From Ignavibacteria bacterium (GTDB lineage: Bacteria > Bacteroidota > Ignavibacteria > Tepidaquicellales > OLB5): a stretch of DNA of 34,444 bases. This document shows positions 1 to 10,067 of this stretch, piece after piece. Location: NCBI GenBank assembly GCA_025451455.1, contig JANWKI010000094.1, positions 1-34,444 on the forward strand, read 5' to 3'. The notes under the pieces were generated by a model, which saw only the letters and a program-made list of their open reading frames with translations, made no database searches and had not been told where the DNA came from. The first letter of the stretch is position 1. Every line of letters starts with the position of its first letter. Position numbers and translations under genes: made by a program.

Positions 1-1096
1 CTCTCGAGAGGGGAATACTGAATCTAATCTTTGTTACCGGATTGAAAGGGTTGGGATAATTCTGGAATAGTGAAAAATTATCCGGAATTTCTGAAGATAC
101 CGGCTGAATTCCAAGTACGCCGTTATAGACTGAAATTCCACCGTCAATTCTGGCTGCCCATAGCTTAGTACTTCCGTTCCTGCCCTTTGTAATGTGGTTA
201 TACCCGGAGTTTGTCGGGGCGGTATATTGTGCTATCCACGTATCTCCGTCATTATATGTATAATATATCTTATTGGAAAGAAACCTGACATACCACCAGT
301 AATTGCCAACACCTGTTATGCCTTTAATTATTTCCGGTCCTGAACTGTTGGGGGTAATGGTCCAGTTCATGCCGCTTGATTCAGTCCTGATGATATTCCT
401 GTCTGCACTGGAGTAACCGTGAACGGCATCATCAAACCAAATGGCTGATGGATATGCGTAACCTGTCCAGGTTACGTCCTGCAGTATCCAGTTTGCTCCG
501 TTATTTGAAGAATAATATATTCCCCTGTTCCTTGCTCCGAACCATACCTTGCTGCCGGAACAAAAAATGCCATTCTCAAAGCTCCATACGGAAGGGTCTG
601 TCTCAGGTATATACAGGCCGGTTGAGTCCCAGTTATTGCCGGCATTGGTTGTTTTCCACAAAGACCATCTGCCGCCGACCGGCCAGCCGACCATAAATCC
701 TTCATTATTTGGTTTTATCCATATCCCTGAAATGTATGCATCATCTCCCTGTGTGAAAACAAGTGACCATGTAGCGCCTGCGTTTGTTGTTTTATACACG
801 TAGGCATATAACACAGGGGTCCCATCATAGCAGGAGAAAATAGCCGTATTTGCATCGATAGCAAAAATGCAGGGCTGAAAGCCGTTTGGTTCGGGAATAT
901 TTGCACCTACATTTTCCCATGACGCACCTCCATTGGTCGTACGAAGGACATTATTAAACGAAGTAGATGCCCAAACAATATTATCATTAACGGCAGATAG
1001 AGAAAATATTGAAAAACTGATCCCTGAATTCTGTTCTGACCACTGTGAAAAAAGCGGGATTGAACAAATTAATATTAATATTACAATTTTTTTCAT
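1..1096 (-). CDS. T9SS type A sorting domain protein, probably beta-propeller/YCF48-like; 3' end truncated by the window edge
   Basis: Not in the ORF track (no stop in window). Minus-strand ATG at 1096 (MKKIVILILICSIPLFSQWSEQNSG...). In the same frame the end reads PVSSEIPDNFSLFQNYPNPFNPVTKIRFSIPLSR, a T9SS sorting-domain start. Confidence 0.8.
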   Translation of the reverse strand, partial: MKKIVILILICSIPLFSQWSEQNSGISFSIFSLSAVNDNIVWASTSFNNVLRTTNGGASWENVGANIPEPNGFQPCIFAIDANTAIFSCYDGTPVLYAYVYKTTNAGATWSLVFTQGDDAYISGIWIKPNNEGFMVGWPVGGRWSLWKTTNAGNNWDSTGLYIPETDPSVWSFENGIFCSGSKVWFGARNRGIYYSSNNGANWILQDVTWTGYAYPSAIWFDDAVHGYSSADRNIIRTESSGMNWTITPNSSGPEIIKGITGVGNYWWYVRFLSNKIYYTYNDGDTWIAQYTAPTNSGYNHITKGRNGSTKLWAARIDGGISVYNGVLGIQPVSSEIPDNFSLFQNYPNPFNPVTKIRFSIPLSR

Positions 1097-1097
1097 A

Positions 1098-2357
1098 TTA
1101 CTTCATTAATACCATTTTTTTAGTTTCGATGTAATCTTCCGAAATTATCTTATAAGAATACACACCGCTTGAGAAATTCGAAGCATCCCAGTCAGTTTCA
1201 TATGTGCCGGGCTTAAGCTCTTCGTTTACAAGTGTTGCGACTTCCCTGCCGAGCAGATCATAAATAATAAGCTTTACATCTGATAATCTTTTAATCTGAA
1301 ATCTTATAATCGTAACTGGGTTGAAGGGGTTGGGATAGTTTTGGGAAAGGGAAAATCTTTCCGGAATTTCTGAATTAATATTATTTATGCCAACAATATT
1401 ACCGCCTCCGTTCGTTGTTTTCAAAATTACTGGAACATTATTTGAACCTCCCGCTGCATAACCTGTGTTACTATCCACAAAGAAAATAGAGTTTAATCTA
1501 TTTGGAGTATTGGTTGCTAAAAAATTCCATGACTGTCCGATATCCGTAGTTTTAAGAATTTTACCCGAATCAGCAGTAACATAGCCGGTAGAATTGTTTG
1601 TAAAAAAGATCGAAGTAAAGGGACTGTTAATACTGAAATTATATCCTTGCCAGTTGATTCCACCATTTGTAGTTTTATATATTGTTGATATGCTATTGAC
1701 TCCACCGGTTACAAAACCTGTATTTACATCCAAAAACCAAACAGATCCCAAATTATTGGAAGATGGAGATACCAAACTAAACCAGGAGCCACCTAAATTG
1801 GTAGTTTTCATAATCCTGGGTCCATCACCAACTACATATCCAATTTCATTAACGAAATAGAAGTTTCTAAAATGACCATAATTTGAAGCATAAAATACAT
1901 TAAAGCAATCGATACCGCCATTAGTTGTCTTTTTTATTAATGTCCACACAGAAGAATGAAATCCACCAGATCCTCCAATAAAACCAGTGTTTTCATTAAC
2001 AAAATAAAGGGCATGGTAATAGGTAGGTCCATTCATTGCCGAGGTGTATTCTTGCCAAGTAACTCCTCCGGTTGTTGTTTTATTAATTTTTCCATCGGAA
2101 GTAACAACATATCCAGTTAAACTATTAAGAAAATAAGATGAGCTTAATGTATATGAAAATTCAACCAGAAATGTCCAATTATTTCCACCATTCGTAGTTT
2201 TTTGTATTTCGCGACCTGAAGTGATATAACCTGTATCGTTAAAAACAAATATTTTCCCCAGTGCAGTCTGAATTGCACTATTCTGAAAAACCCATTGCGA
2301 ATTACTAATACTTGAAATCAAAAGAAGGAATGTAATTAGAAAGAATATCTTTTTCAT
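1098..2357 (-). CDS. YCF48-like beta-propeller protein with C-terminal T9SS sorting domain
   Basis: Signal peptide; repeated KTTNGGxxW blades; C-terminal SQNYPNPFNPVTIIRF...LGREVATLVNEELKPGTYETDWDASNFSSGVYSYKI. Confidence 0.88.
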   Translation of the reverse strand: MKKIFFLITFLLLISSISNSQWVFQNSAIQTALGKIFVFNDTGYITSGREIQKTTNGGNNWTFLVEFSYTLSSSYFLNSLTGYVVTSDGKINKTTTGGVTWQEYTSAMNGPTYYHALYFVNENTGFIGGSGGFHSSVWTLIKKTTNGGIDCFNVFYASNYGHFRNFYFVNEIGYVVGDGPRIMKTTNLGGSWFSLVSPSSNNLGSVWFLDVNTGFVTGGVNSISTIYKTTNGGINWQGYNFSINSPFTSIFFTNNSTGYVTADSGKILKTTDIGQSWNFLATNTPNRLNSIFFVDSNTGYAAGGSNNVPVILKTTNGGGNIVGINNINSEIPERFSLSQNYPNPFNPVTIIRFQIKRLSDVKLIIYDLLGREVATLVNEELKPGTYETDWDASNFSSGVYSYKIISEDYIETKKMVLMK

Positions 2358-2376
2358 GACTTTAGTGTTAAAGTTT

Positions 2377-4518
2377 TTACTTCATCAAAATCATTTTTTT
2401 TGTTTCAATGTAGTTACCTGAAATTATCCTATAAAAATACACACCGCTGGAAAAATTCGAAGCATCCCAGTCTACCTCATACGTGCCGGGTTTAAGCTCT
2501 TCGTTTACCAGAGTTACGACTTCCCTGCCGAGAAGATCATATATAACCAGTTTCACGTTTGACGTTTTACCTTTCACATTTGCCGGAACATCAAACTTGA
2601 TCTTCGTTTGCGGATTGAAGGGGTTGGGGTAGTTTTGGGAGAGGAGAAATAATTCAGGCATTGTAGTATTTTGGTAATTAAGGTTAGTTATTATACCGCT
2701 GCCAAGTGTACTCAAAATATATCCTCTTTCACCAACTACCCAACATTTGTTGGTATCAATAGCAAATACTGCACGCAAATTACCATTTGTAAATAATTTC
2801 CATGTATCCCAGGTCAAACCTCCATTCGTTGTTCTTAATAAATTTCCAAACATGCATGCCATATATCCAGTTGATGAATTCACCATTTTCAAATCCATGC
2901 TCGCTTTCCAAGGACTTGATAATAACTGCCAATTCATTCCTAAATTAGTGCTTTTGTAAAAGTCCATTAAAGTTATTGCATAAAGATTGTTTTGACTATC
3001 CTTGCCTAAATCTTGCATTGAATTATCAAATGTTCTTTGCCAGCTTAAACCACCATTTGTTGTTCTGCCAATACCACCAACGCCAGCTATTATACCAGTG
3101 TCAGAATTAAGTAATTGTATGGCATACATCATATTATTTAAGAAACCTTCTACAATATTTATCTTATTCCAATTTATTCCACCATTATTTGTTTTTAATA
3201 TACATGACTCTCCCAGAATCCACCCGGTATTTTGGTTAATAAAGCTGAGGTGATACAAAACTACAGTTGTATTACTATTTTGAATACTCCAATTAATACC
3301 TGAGTTCGTGGTTTTGTAAATCAAACCATTATAACCGGGGACCCAACCTGTCAACTCATTAATAAAATATATATCATTTAAATGACTTGATGCATTTTCA
3401 AAAGTAAAGTACCAGTGTAAACCCTTATCTGTAGTTTTTAATATTGAGTTCGAAGAAATACAAAATCCGGTATTTTCGTTTGCGAAAAAAATAGATTCAA
3501 TTCTATTACTTGTTAGTGATTGGGACAACCATATCCAATTATTACCTTGATTCATTGTCTTTACAATAGTTCCATTGTTGCCGACAACTAAAGCATTATC
3601 ATCATATAAAACAGAAATACTATTACAGCTGGCAGTACTTTGTAATATCCAATTTGTACCGTTATTCGTTGTTTTAAATATACCAGAATTACCTGCAAAG
3701 AAACCAGTTTGACCATTAACAAATGCAATACTACTTACATCAAAATCTTGAGAGCTCCAGGAATTTCCTGAATCAGTGGTTTTCCATAATTTTGTTCCCC
3801 CAGCCCACCCGGTATTTTCATTAACAAAGAAAACAGTTTTTAAAGTCTGTGACATCGGCAACTGGAGTTGAGTTGTGAAACTCAAACCACCATTAGTTGT
3901 TTTGTAAATATAAAAACTACCATCGTATGGTGGTGTTGGGTAAACATATCTCCCTACAAACCAACCTGTATCAGGGTTGATGAAAAATATAGAATATATC
4001 GCTTTTAATGTTGTATTATGGACAAACCAATTTAATCCCCCATCCGTGGTCTTCAAAATAATGTTATTGTTATCGAAACCTCCATAACTACAGCAACTCC
4101 ACCCAGTATTAGCATTTATAAAAAAAATAGATTTAAATGAAGGGAAAGTATCTGTTGTAACACTATTCCATGTATTTCCTTCATCGGTAGTCCTCAATAT
4201 ACCATTAGTATTTGCCGGATAACCCGTTGCAATAAAACCGGTTAATTCATTCAAAAATTTTAAAGTGTACAATGGTTTAGCATAATTACCTGTGAAGCCT
4301 CCCAATGAATGAGTAATGGTCCAATTCAACCCTCCATTCGTACTTTTTATAAATGTACCTGCATCTCCTACAGCATACATTAGATTTAGATTAATATACT
4401 GACCAGAAAATAAATCATTTCCTTGCGGAAGCGGGTTCTGCCAAAACCACCCGCTTTGGGTATAACAATAATTTGTAATAAATATTAACAGCAGGGCAAT
4501 TGCAGTAAGTTTTTTCAT
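2377..4518 (-). CDS. YCF48-like beta-propeller protein with C-terminal T9SS sorting domain
   Basis: Many KTTNGGxxW / NxxTGW blades; C-terminal SQNYPNPFNPQTKIKF...GVYFYRIISGNYIETKKMILMK; signal peptide. Confidence 0.88.
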   Translation of the reverse strand: MKKLTAIALLLIFITNYCYTQSGWFWQNPLPQGNDLFSGQYINLNLMYAVGDAGTFIKSTNGGLNWTITHSLGGFTGNYAKPLYTLKFLNELTGFIATGYPANTNGILRTTDEGNTWNSVTTDTFPSFKSIFFINANTGWSCCSYGGFDNNNIILKTTDGGLNWFVHNTTLKAIYSIFFINPDTGWFVGRYVYPTPPYDGSFYIYKTTNGGLSFTTQLQLPMSQTLKTVFFVNENTGWAGGTKLWKTTDSGNSWSSQDFDVSSIAFVNGQTGFFAGNSGIFKTTNNGTNWILQSTASCNSISVLYDDNALVVGNNGTIVKTMNQGNNWIWLSQSLTSNRIESIFFANENTGFCISSNSILKTTDKGLHWYFTFENASSHLNDIYFINELTGWVPGYNGLIYKTTNSGINWSIQNSNTTVVLYHLSFINQNTGWILGESCILKTNNGGINWNKINIVEGFLNNMMYAIQLLNSDTGIIAGVGGIGRTTNGGLSWQRTFDNSMQDLGKDSQNNLYAITLMDFYKSTNLGMNWQLLSSPWKASMDLKMVNSSTGYMACMFGNLLRTTNGGLTWDTWKLFTNGNLRAVFAIDTNKCWVVGERGYILSTLGSGIITNLNYQNTTMPELFLLSQNYPNPFNPQTKIKFDVPANVKGKTSNVKLVIYDLLGREVVTLVNEELKPGTYEVDWDASNFSSGVYFYRIISGNYIETKKMILMK

Positions 4519-4614
4519 AACTTAATGAGCTTAGTTAATTCCAAATTAACTAATTTTTATGGAGTTGTCAAGAATTTATATCATATAAGAATATGACTTT
4601 TATATAACTTACAA

Positions 4615-6333
4615 TTATAACGGAATATTTCCGTGCTTTTTCTTCGGATTTGACTGCACTTTTGTCTGCAGCATCCTCAGCGCTTTGATAAGTTTCACAC
4701 GCGTCTCTGATGGCTCTATTACATCATCAATATATCCCCTTGCTGCAGCTGCGTAAGGATTTGCAAACTTCACGCGGAATTCCTCTATCTTATCGGCAAG
4801 CGCAACTCTCGGGTCCTTTGCGCTTTCAATTTCTTTCTTGAATATTATTTCTGCTGCGCCGTGCGGTCCCATTACAGCAATTTCGGCTCCCGGCCACGCT
4901 ACGTTATAATCAGCCCTGATATGTTTGCTGTTCATAACGTCATACGCTCCCCCGTACGCTTTGCGGGTAATGACAGTAAGCTTTGGTACAGTTGCCTCTG
5001 CAAATGCATAAAGAAGCTTGGCTCCCTGTTTGATAATTCCCCGCCACTCCTGGAACGTGCCCGGCATGAATCCCGGAACATCTTCAAACACTACCAATGG
5101 AATGTTGAAAGCATCACAGAACCTGACGAACCTTGCGCCTTTTACCGATGAATCGATATCAAGCACACCCGCCATTTTTGAAGGCTGGTTTGCAACTATT
5201 CCGACGGATATACCGTCAAGCCTTGCAAACCCTGTAATAATGTTCGGGGCAAATAGTTCATGCACCTCAAAGAAACTGGATTCCATTTTGCTATCATCCG
5301 GCTCATGATTTTTCTTCTTCTTGCCTTTGTGGTGCTTCTTTTTTTCCTTCTTTATTTCTTCATCAAACTCGCCGACTTCTTTTTCTTCACGGTCAACCAC
5401 AATGTTAATGATCTTCTTCATATCATAGGGGCGTGTATTATCTTCGGGGATAATCCGGTTCAGGTCTATTTCAATCCTTTCGGGATCGTCAACGGGTTTT
5501 TTCTCCGGTGTTTTTTCTCTCCAGTTCTGCGGAATGTATGAAACAAGCTTTCTTATATACTGCAGGCATTGTTTTTCGTCTTCGCAGGCAAAATGCGTTA
5601 CCCCAGATTTGGTTGAATGAGTGATCGCACCTCCCAAGTCCTCAAATGAAACTTCTTCATGAGTTACAGTCTTAACTACGCTGGGTCCGGTAACGAACAT
5701 GTGACTTTTTTCTTTTACCATGAAGATGAAATCTGTGATTGCAGGCGAGTAAACCGCGCCGCCGGCGCAGGGTCCGAGTATTGCCGAAATTTGAGGAATG
5801 ACTCCCGAGACCAGTGTATTGCGTAAAAATATATCTGCATAACCGCCGAGCGATACAACACCTTCCTGAATTCTCGCACCGCCGGAATCATTAAGCCCGA
5901 TAACAGGAGCGCCAAGCTTTTCGGCTGTATCCATTATCTTGCAGATCTTTTCGGCATGCGCTTCCGAGAGCGACCCGCCGAAGACCGTGAAATCCTGGCT
6001 GAAGACAAACACAAGCCTTCCGTTAATTCTGCCGCTTCCGGTAATAACACCATCGCCAAGGAACGTTTGCTTCTCCAGCCCGAAATCATGCGAACGGTGT
6101 GTGACAAACTCATCGGTTTCCTCAAATGTTCCGGGATCGAGCAGTAAATAAATTCTTTCCCTTGCTAAATATTTTCCTTTGGCATGCTGAGACTTAATGC
6201 GTTTTTCACCGCCTCCAAGCTTTGCCGTTTCTCTCATTTTGTGAAGCGTCAAAAGATCTGTAATTCTCTTATCTGTGGGCATGTTGATTGGATTATTTGG
6301 TTTGATATGTTCAGGGTCAAACTTCATCTTCAT
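4615..6333 (-). CDS. Acyl-CoA (propionyl-CoA) carboxylase beta / carboxyltransferase subunit
   Basis: [81 protein letters not shown]; contains a Lys-rich insertion. Confidence 0.93.
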   Translation of the reverse strand: MKMKFDPEHIKPNNPINMPTDKRITDLLTLHKMRETAKLGGGEKRIKSQHAKGKYLARERIYLLLDPGTFEETDEFVTHRSHDFGLEKQTFLGDGVITGSGRINGRLVFVFSQDFTVFGGSLSEAHAEKICKIMDTAEKLGAPVIGLNDSGGARIQEGVVSLGGYADIFLRNTLVSGVIPQISAILGPCAGGAVYSPAITDFIFMVKEKSHMFVTGPSVVKTVTHEEVSFEDLGGAITHSTKSGVTHFACEDEKQCLQYIRKLVSYIPQNWREKTPEKKPVDDPERIEIDLNRIIPEDNTRPYDMKKIINIVVDREEKEVGEFDEEIKKEKKKHHKGKKKKNHEPDDSKMESSFFEVHELFAPNIITGFARLDGISVGIVANQPSKMAGVLDIDSSVKGARFVRFCDAFNIPLVVFEDVPGFMPGTFQEWRGIIKQGAKLLYAFAEATVPKLTVITRKAYGGAYDVMNSKHIRADYNVAWPGAEIAVMGPHGAAEIIFKKEIESAKDPRVALADKIEEFRVKFANPYAAAARGYIDDVIEPSETRVKLIKALRMLQTKVQSNPKKKHGNIPL

Positions 6334-6494
6334 ATAGATTTAAATTTATCAAAATTTCTTGATACAAAATAGCATTTTCCGCGGGGAATTACTATAATAT
6401 ACATCAGTGGAAAATATGATAATTATAATGATTTTAATATGGTGTAAAGGTATGTAAAATCAATTAATAAGATTCAATAAATTGATTTCGGTAA

Positions 6495-7547
6495 TTAAGC
6501 TTTTGCAGTGTTTTCCTGCCTCAACTGTCCGCAGCCTGCATTGATATCTATCCCCCGCCTTACGCGAAGAGTGTTTGTAATTCCTGCACGGTTAAGTGTT
6601 TCCCTGAATGCGCTGATGCGCTTTAGCTTTGATTCTTCTCCGGCAAATCCTTTGGTTGGATTCAGCGGAATGAAGTTCACGTGGCACAGCATTCCTTTTA
6701 ACCTGCCGGCAAGTTCCTTCGCCTGTTCAGGGGTATCGTTAACACCATCAATTAGTGCCCATTCAAAACTAACTCTGCGGTTTGTTTTTGCTATGTAATC
6801 GCGGCATGCTTTCATCAGTTCATCGATCGGATATTTTTTGTTTATAGGAAGCATCGTTTCCCTGAGCTTATCAGTAGCGGCGTGGAGCGATACGGCAAGA
6901 TTTACCTGTGAATTCTCTTCGGTGAATTTTTCTATCATTGGCACGATTCCAACCGTGCTGATTGTAATTCTCCTTGCACCAAAAGCATAACCTTCGGGAT
7001 CAGTCAGTGTATCAACTGCTTTCATGACCTGTTTGTAGTTTGCAAACGGTTCACCCATTCCCATAAACACAAGATTAGTAAGCTTGTCATCATTTTTTTT
7101 AAGTGCCCTGTTAAAAAATATTGCCTGCTCTACAATTTCGCCTGAAGTTATATTCCTTTGAAGTCCGCCCTGCCCTGTTGCGCAAAAAGTACATCCCAAA
7201 CCGCACCCCGCCTGGGTTGATATACACGCAGTTCTTCTTTTATCATAACCCATAAGCACAGTTTCAACCTGCCCGGTGCCTTCGAGGTCAAACAGAATTT
7301 TCCTCGTCCACCCGTCAGATGAGAGCAGATCTACCCGGGGAGTAATATGCGAGAAATTCATTTCCTCTTTCAGCTTTTCGCGGAGTTTCCTCGGCACGTC
7401 AGGCATTTCATCAAATGAAGAAGCAAGGTTTCTGTATGCCCTGTTCCAAACCTGCACGGCGCGGAATTTCTGCTGGCCCCAGCCGGTTATTATCTCCTGC
7501 AGTTCTTTAAGTGTCAGATCGAAAAGGAATGGTTTTTTTGTTGTCAT
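6495..7547 (-). CDS. rlmN: 23S rRNA/tRNA m2A methyltransferase RlmN (radical SAM)
   Basis: GCGLGCTFCATGQGG radical SAM motif; VFMGMGEPFANY; VRRGIDINAGCGQLR C-terminus. Confidence 0.95.
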   Translation of the reverse strand: MTTKKPFLFDLTLKELQEIITGWGQQKFRAVQVWNRAYRNLASSFDEMPDVPRKLREKLKEEMNFSHITPRVDLLSSDGWTRKILFDLEGTGQVETVLMGYDKRRTACISTQAGCGLGCTFCATGQGGLQRNITSGEIVEQAIFFNRALKKNDDKLTNLVFMGMGEPFANYKQVMKAVDTLTDPEGYAFGARRITISTVGIVPMIEKFTEENSQVNLAVSLHAATDKLRETMLPINKKYPIDELMKACRDYIAKTNRRVSFEWALIDGVNDTPEQAKELAGRLKGMLCHVNFIPLNPTKGFAGEESKLKRISAFRETLNRAGITNTLRVRRGIDINAGCGQLRQENTAKA

Positions 7548-7589
7548 AATATCGGATTTCGGATCATTGAAGATTTTCCATGAATACTT

Positions 7590-7736
7590 TTATGTCTCAA
7601 AATATAGTTCAACTGCCTCTTTCAAATTCTTTACAGCCTCATCTTCATTTTCACCGAAAGATGAAATTTCGACATTAATACATAAAGCTACATGGTATTT
7701 ATCTTCCTGCCAAACGACATAATCGAATTCTTTCAT
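7590..7736 (-). CDS. HicB-like (type II antitoxin family) short orphan protein
   Basis: MKEFDYVVWQEDKYHVALCINVEISSFGENEDEAVKNLKEAVELYFET resembles the HicB core. The track start at 7835 overlaps arginase; the internal Met at 7736 is preferred. Confidence 0.65.
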   Translation of the reverse strand: MKEFDYVVWQEDKYHVALCINVEISSFGENEDEAVKNLKEAVELYFET

Positions 7737-7755
7737 TTCTTTCTCTTTTTGAAAA

Positions 7756-8709
7756 TTAATCGTATAATATTGATTTGCCAAGTGCTGATTCGATAAAATC
7801 GACAGCAAGCTCGGCAGTAGAGTTTTTTGTGTCAAGTATTGGATTTACTTCCAGCATTTCAAGCGAGCTCATGCATCCGCAATCGGCAACCATTTCCATT
7901 ATCACAGAAGCTTCGCGGTAAGTGAGGCCGCCTTCAACCGGAGTACCAACACCGCTTGCATAATCAGGGTCAACGCCGTCAAGATCGAAGCTTATATGAA
8001 TATGGTCAACTTCTTTTTTGAAATCATTCAGCACTCTTGCTATAATTCTGGTTACACCCTGCTTATCCACGTCTGAAATTGTGTACACCTGCATTCCCCT
8101 GTTACGGAATTCCTTAACAGTTTCAGCCTCGTCCTGATCAACATCCCGCACTCCGATAAGCGCTGAATTTTCCGGCAGCACTTTCGGGGAAAATCCGCCA
8201 AGCCTCACAAGCCTGCTCTCACCGATCCCAAGAGCTGCGGCAAGCGGCATTCCGTGAATATTTCCTGATGGTGTAGTTTCGGGAGTATTCATATCAGCAT
8301 GTGCATCAATCCAGATTACTCCAAGCGTCTTTTTCTTTTTCCTGCAATAGCTGGATATTCCCGCAATACTGCCAAGAGCAGTTGCATGATCGCCACCAAG
8401 AATAAGCGGGAAGTAATTCTGGTTCAGCAGAGTTTCAACTTTTTTGGAAAGTATCTTTGCAGACCGTTCAATTTCAGGCAGGTATTTTAATTTTGGGTTG
8501 TTAACTCTTTGTGTTTCAGCCCCTTCGACAAAAATATCGCCAAAATCCTTGACGGTATATCCCATATTCTCCAGTTTTTCCTCCAAATGGGCATATCTGA
8601 GCGCTGAGGGCCCCATATCAACACCGCGCCTGTCGGCACCTAAATCCATGGGAAAACCGACAATTCCGATCTTTTTCCTCAATCTTTTTGAAAATCTGAC
8701 TGTCTTCAT
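7756..8709 (-). CDS. rocF: Arginase (ureohydrolase family)
   Basis: GGDHATALGS, WIDAHADMNTPETTPSGNIHGMPLA, SFDLDGVDPDYASGVGTPVEGGLTYRE. Confidence 0.9.
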   Translation of the reverse strand: MKTVRFSKRLRKKIGIVGFPMDLGADRRGVDMGPSALRYAHLEEKLENMGYTVKDFGDIFVEGAETQRVNNPKLKYLPEIERSAKILSKKVETLLNQNYFPLILGGDHATALGSIAGISSYCRKKKKTLGVIWIDAHADMNTPETTPSGNIHGMPLAAALGIGESRLVRLGGFSPKVLPENSALIGVRDVDQDEAETVKEFRNRGMQVYTISDVDKQGVTRIIARVLNDFKKEVDHIHISFDLDGVDPDYASGVGTPVEGGLTYREASVIMEMVADCGCMSSLEMLEVNPILDTKNSTAELAVDFIESALGKSILYD

Positions 8710-8841
8710 ATAACTATAATATAGAAATTACCGCACTTAGTTTTAAGGGAGTTTTTTGTAACCAAATTTTGCTGTTTCAATGGTAATTTGATAGCTTTAT
8801 TTTGTGTTATCAATAGTACATAACTAATCTTGCTTACTAAC

Positions 8842-9342
8842 ATGAAATACAAATTAATGATGCTTATCTTACCGCTGTTTTTCTTATCAGCCGGAATAAC
8901 TTACTCGCTTGATCTTGATAAACTGTGCGACCAGATGTATAAGATTTATGATTCCGACGAAATTGCGGCCAAGAAGGAAGTCCTTGCTTACAAAAAGCTC
9001 AATGAGCTTATCGGGCAGTCACAAAGTATAAAGATCACCACATCTGACTCAATTACATACGACAGGAAAGAGGACGCCTCAAGGCTGAAATCAAAGGAAG
9101 TATTTACTTCAGATAACAAAGTTGGCTATTTTGGAGTTTTTGTAATTGCCAAACAAAAGGGTGATTACCTTCTAATGAATACTTCACCCGATAAGGAAAT
9201 GACTGTCACAGGCAAGATAGTTGATGTACTTGTCACGGGTTACATGAAGAATAACCTGAACGAAAAGGCATACACTTCACTAAAAGATTTTGATGATAAG
9301 GGCACAATTATTCAGCAGGTAATTTTAGTGGTTGAAATGTGA
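8842..9342 (+). CDS. Hypothetical secreted protein
   Basis: ORF with N-terminal signal peptide MKYKLMMLILPLFFLSAGITYS; no family recognised. Confidence 0.65.
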   Translation: MKYKLMMLILPLFFLSAGITYSLDLDKLCDQMYKIYDSDEIAAKKEVLAYKKLNELIGQSQSIKITTSDSITYDRKEDASRLKSKEVFTSDNKVGYFGVFVIAKQKGDYLLMNTSPDKEMTVTGKIVDVLVTGYMKNNLNEKAYTSLKDFDDKGTIIQQVILVVEM

Positions 9343-10005
9343 TCAGATTCCGATAGCAGTGTTTAGAAAATCATTCAGTGGCTTTACGGTTCTGAATACT
9401 TTTGCGGTATAGTCGGTGTAATTTCTTGAAAGTACTTTATCTTCTTTTACAGTATGCCCTGCTATAAAGCTTTTTAGCTTCAGATATTCCAGACCCGGAT
9501 GCTCTTTATCGAACCCCTTAGGCGCTGTTTTGAGTGTATCTCCGCTCCATAACTTACCATATGTTTTCCTGAAATCTTTGTTATCAACTATTTTTTTGAA
9601 TGCTTTGAATTCCGAAGCTATTTTATTTCTCACTGCCAGAAGCGTATCAGGCATTGGCATATAGAGCCCGCTGCCAAGGAAGTATTCGGAAGGATCAATA
9701 TGCACGTAATACCCCGCAGTAGAAGCTTTCCTTCCGCCCGGATTAATCGATGCCCCAAGATTAGTTTTGTATGGTGACTTGTCTTTTGAGAACCGCACAT
9801 CTTTATAAATTCTGAAGAGACAGTCCTTGGGTTCAAGCCCCGATATTGATTCATCGTATTCGGATATCTTCTGTATCAGTTCAAATATGAAAACCTCAAA
9901 ATCATATTTTGCATCTTCATAAAGCTTTTTGTTCTTGCCAAACCAGTCACGGTTATTGTTCTTCTTCAGCTTTTTAAGAAAATCTATGGTTGATTTGTGC
10001 AGCAT
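9343..10005 (-). CDS. DUF2461 domain-containing protein
   Basis: FLKKLKKNNNRDWFGKNKKLYEDAK...FRIYKDVRFSKDKSPYKTNLGASINPGGRK...GYYVHIDP. Confidence 0.88.
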   Translation of the reverse strand: MLHKSTIDFLKKLKKNNNRDWFGKNKKLYEDAKYDFEVFIFELIQKISEYDESISGLEPKDCLFRIYKDVRFSKDKSPYKTNLGASINPGGRKASTAGYYVHIDPSEYFLGSGLYMPMPDTLLAVRNKIASEFKAFKKIVDNKDFRKTYGKLWSGDTLKTAPKGFDKEHPGLEYLKLKSFIAGHTVKEDKVLSRNYTDYTAKVFRTVKPLNDFLNTAIGI

Positions 10006-10035
10006 CTTATTCTATTTAGGATTATTTCTGATTTA

Positions 10036-10057
10036 TTGTTGGTGTTTTCACCAACAA
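10036..10057. repeat. Hairpin TTGTTGGTG-TTTT-CACCAACAA (GTTGGTG palindrome family)
   Basis: Perfect 9-bp arms; same GTTGGTG/CACCAAC core as at 28624, 30981 and 18836. Confidence 0.7.
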
Positions 10058-10067
10058 CACTTAATGC

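Noticed and set aside
448-906. Plus- and minus-strand ORFs 448..696, 472..705, 549..803, 715..906
   Set aside because: All lie in other frames of the minus-strand T9SS gene 1..1096, which is open in its own frame; composition is not protein-like.
7737-7835. N-terminal extension of the HicB-like ORF to 7835
   Set aside because: It would overlap the arginase 3' end, and the extra residues do not resemble HicB.
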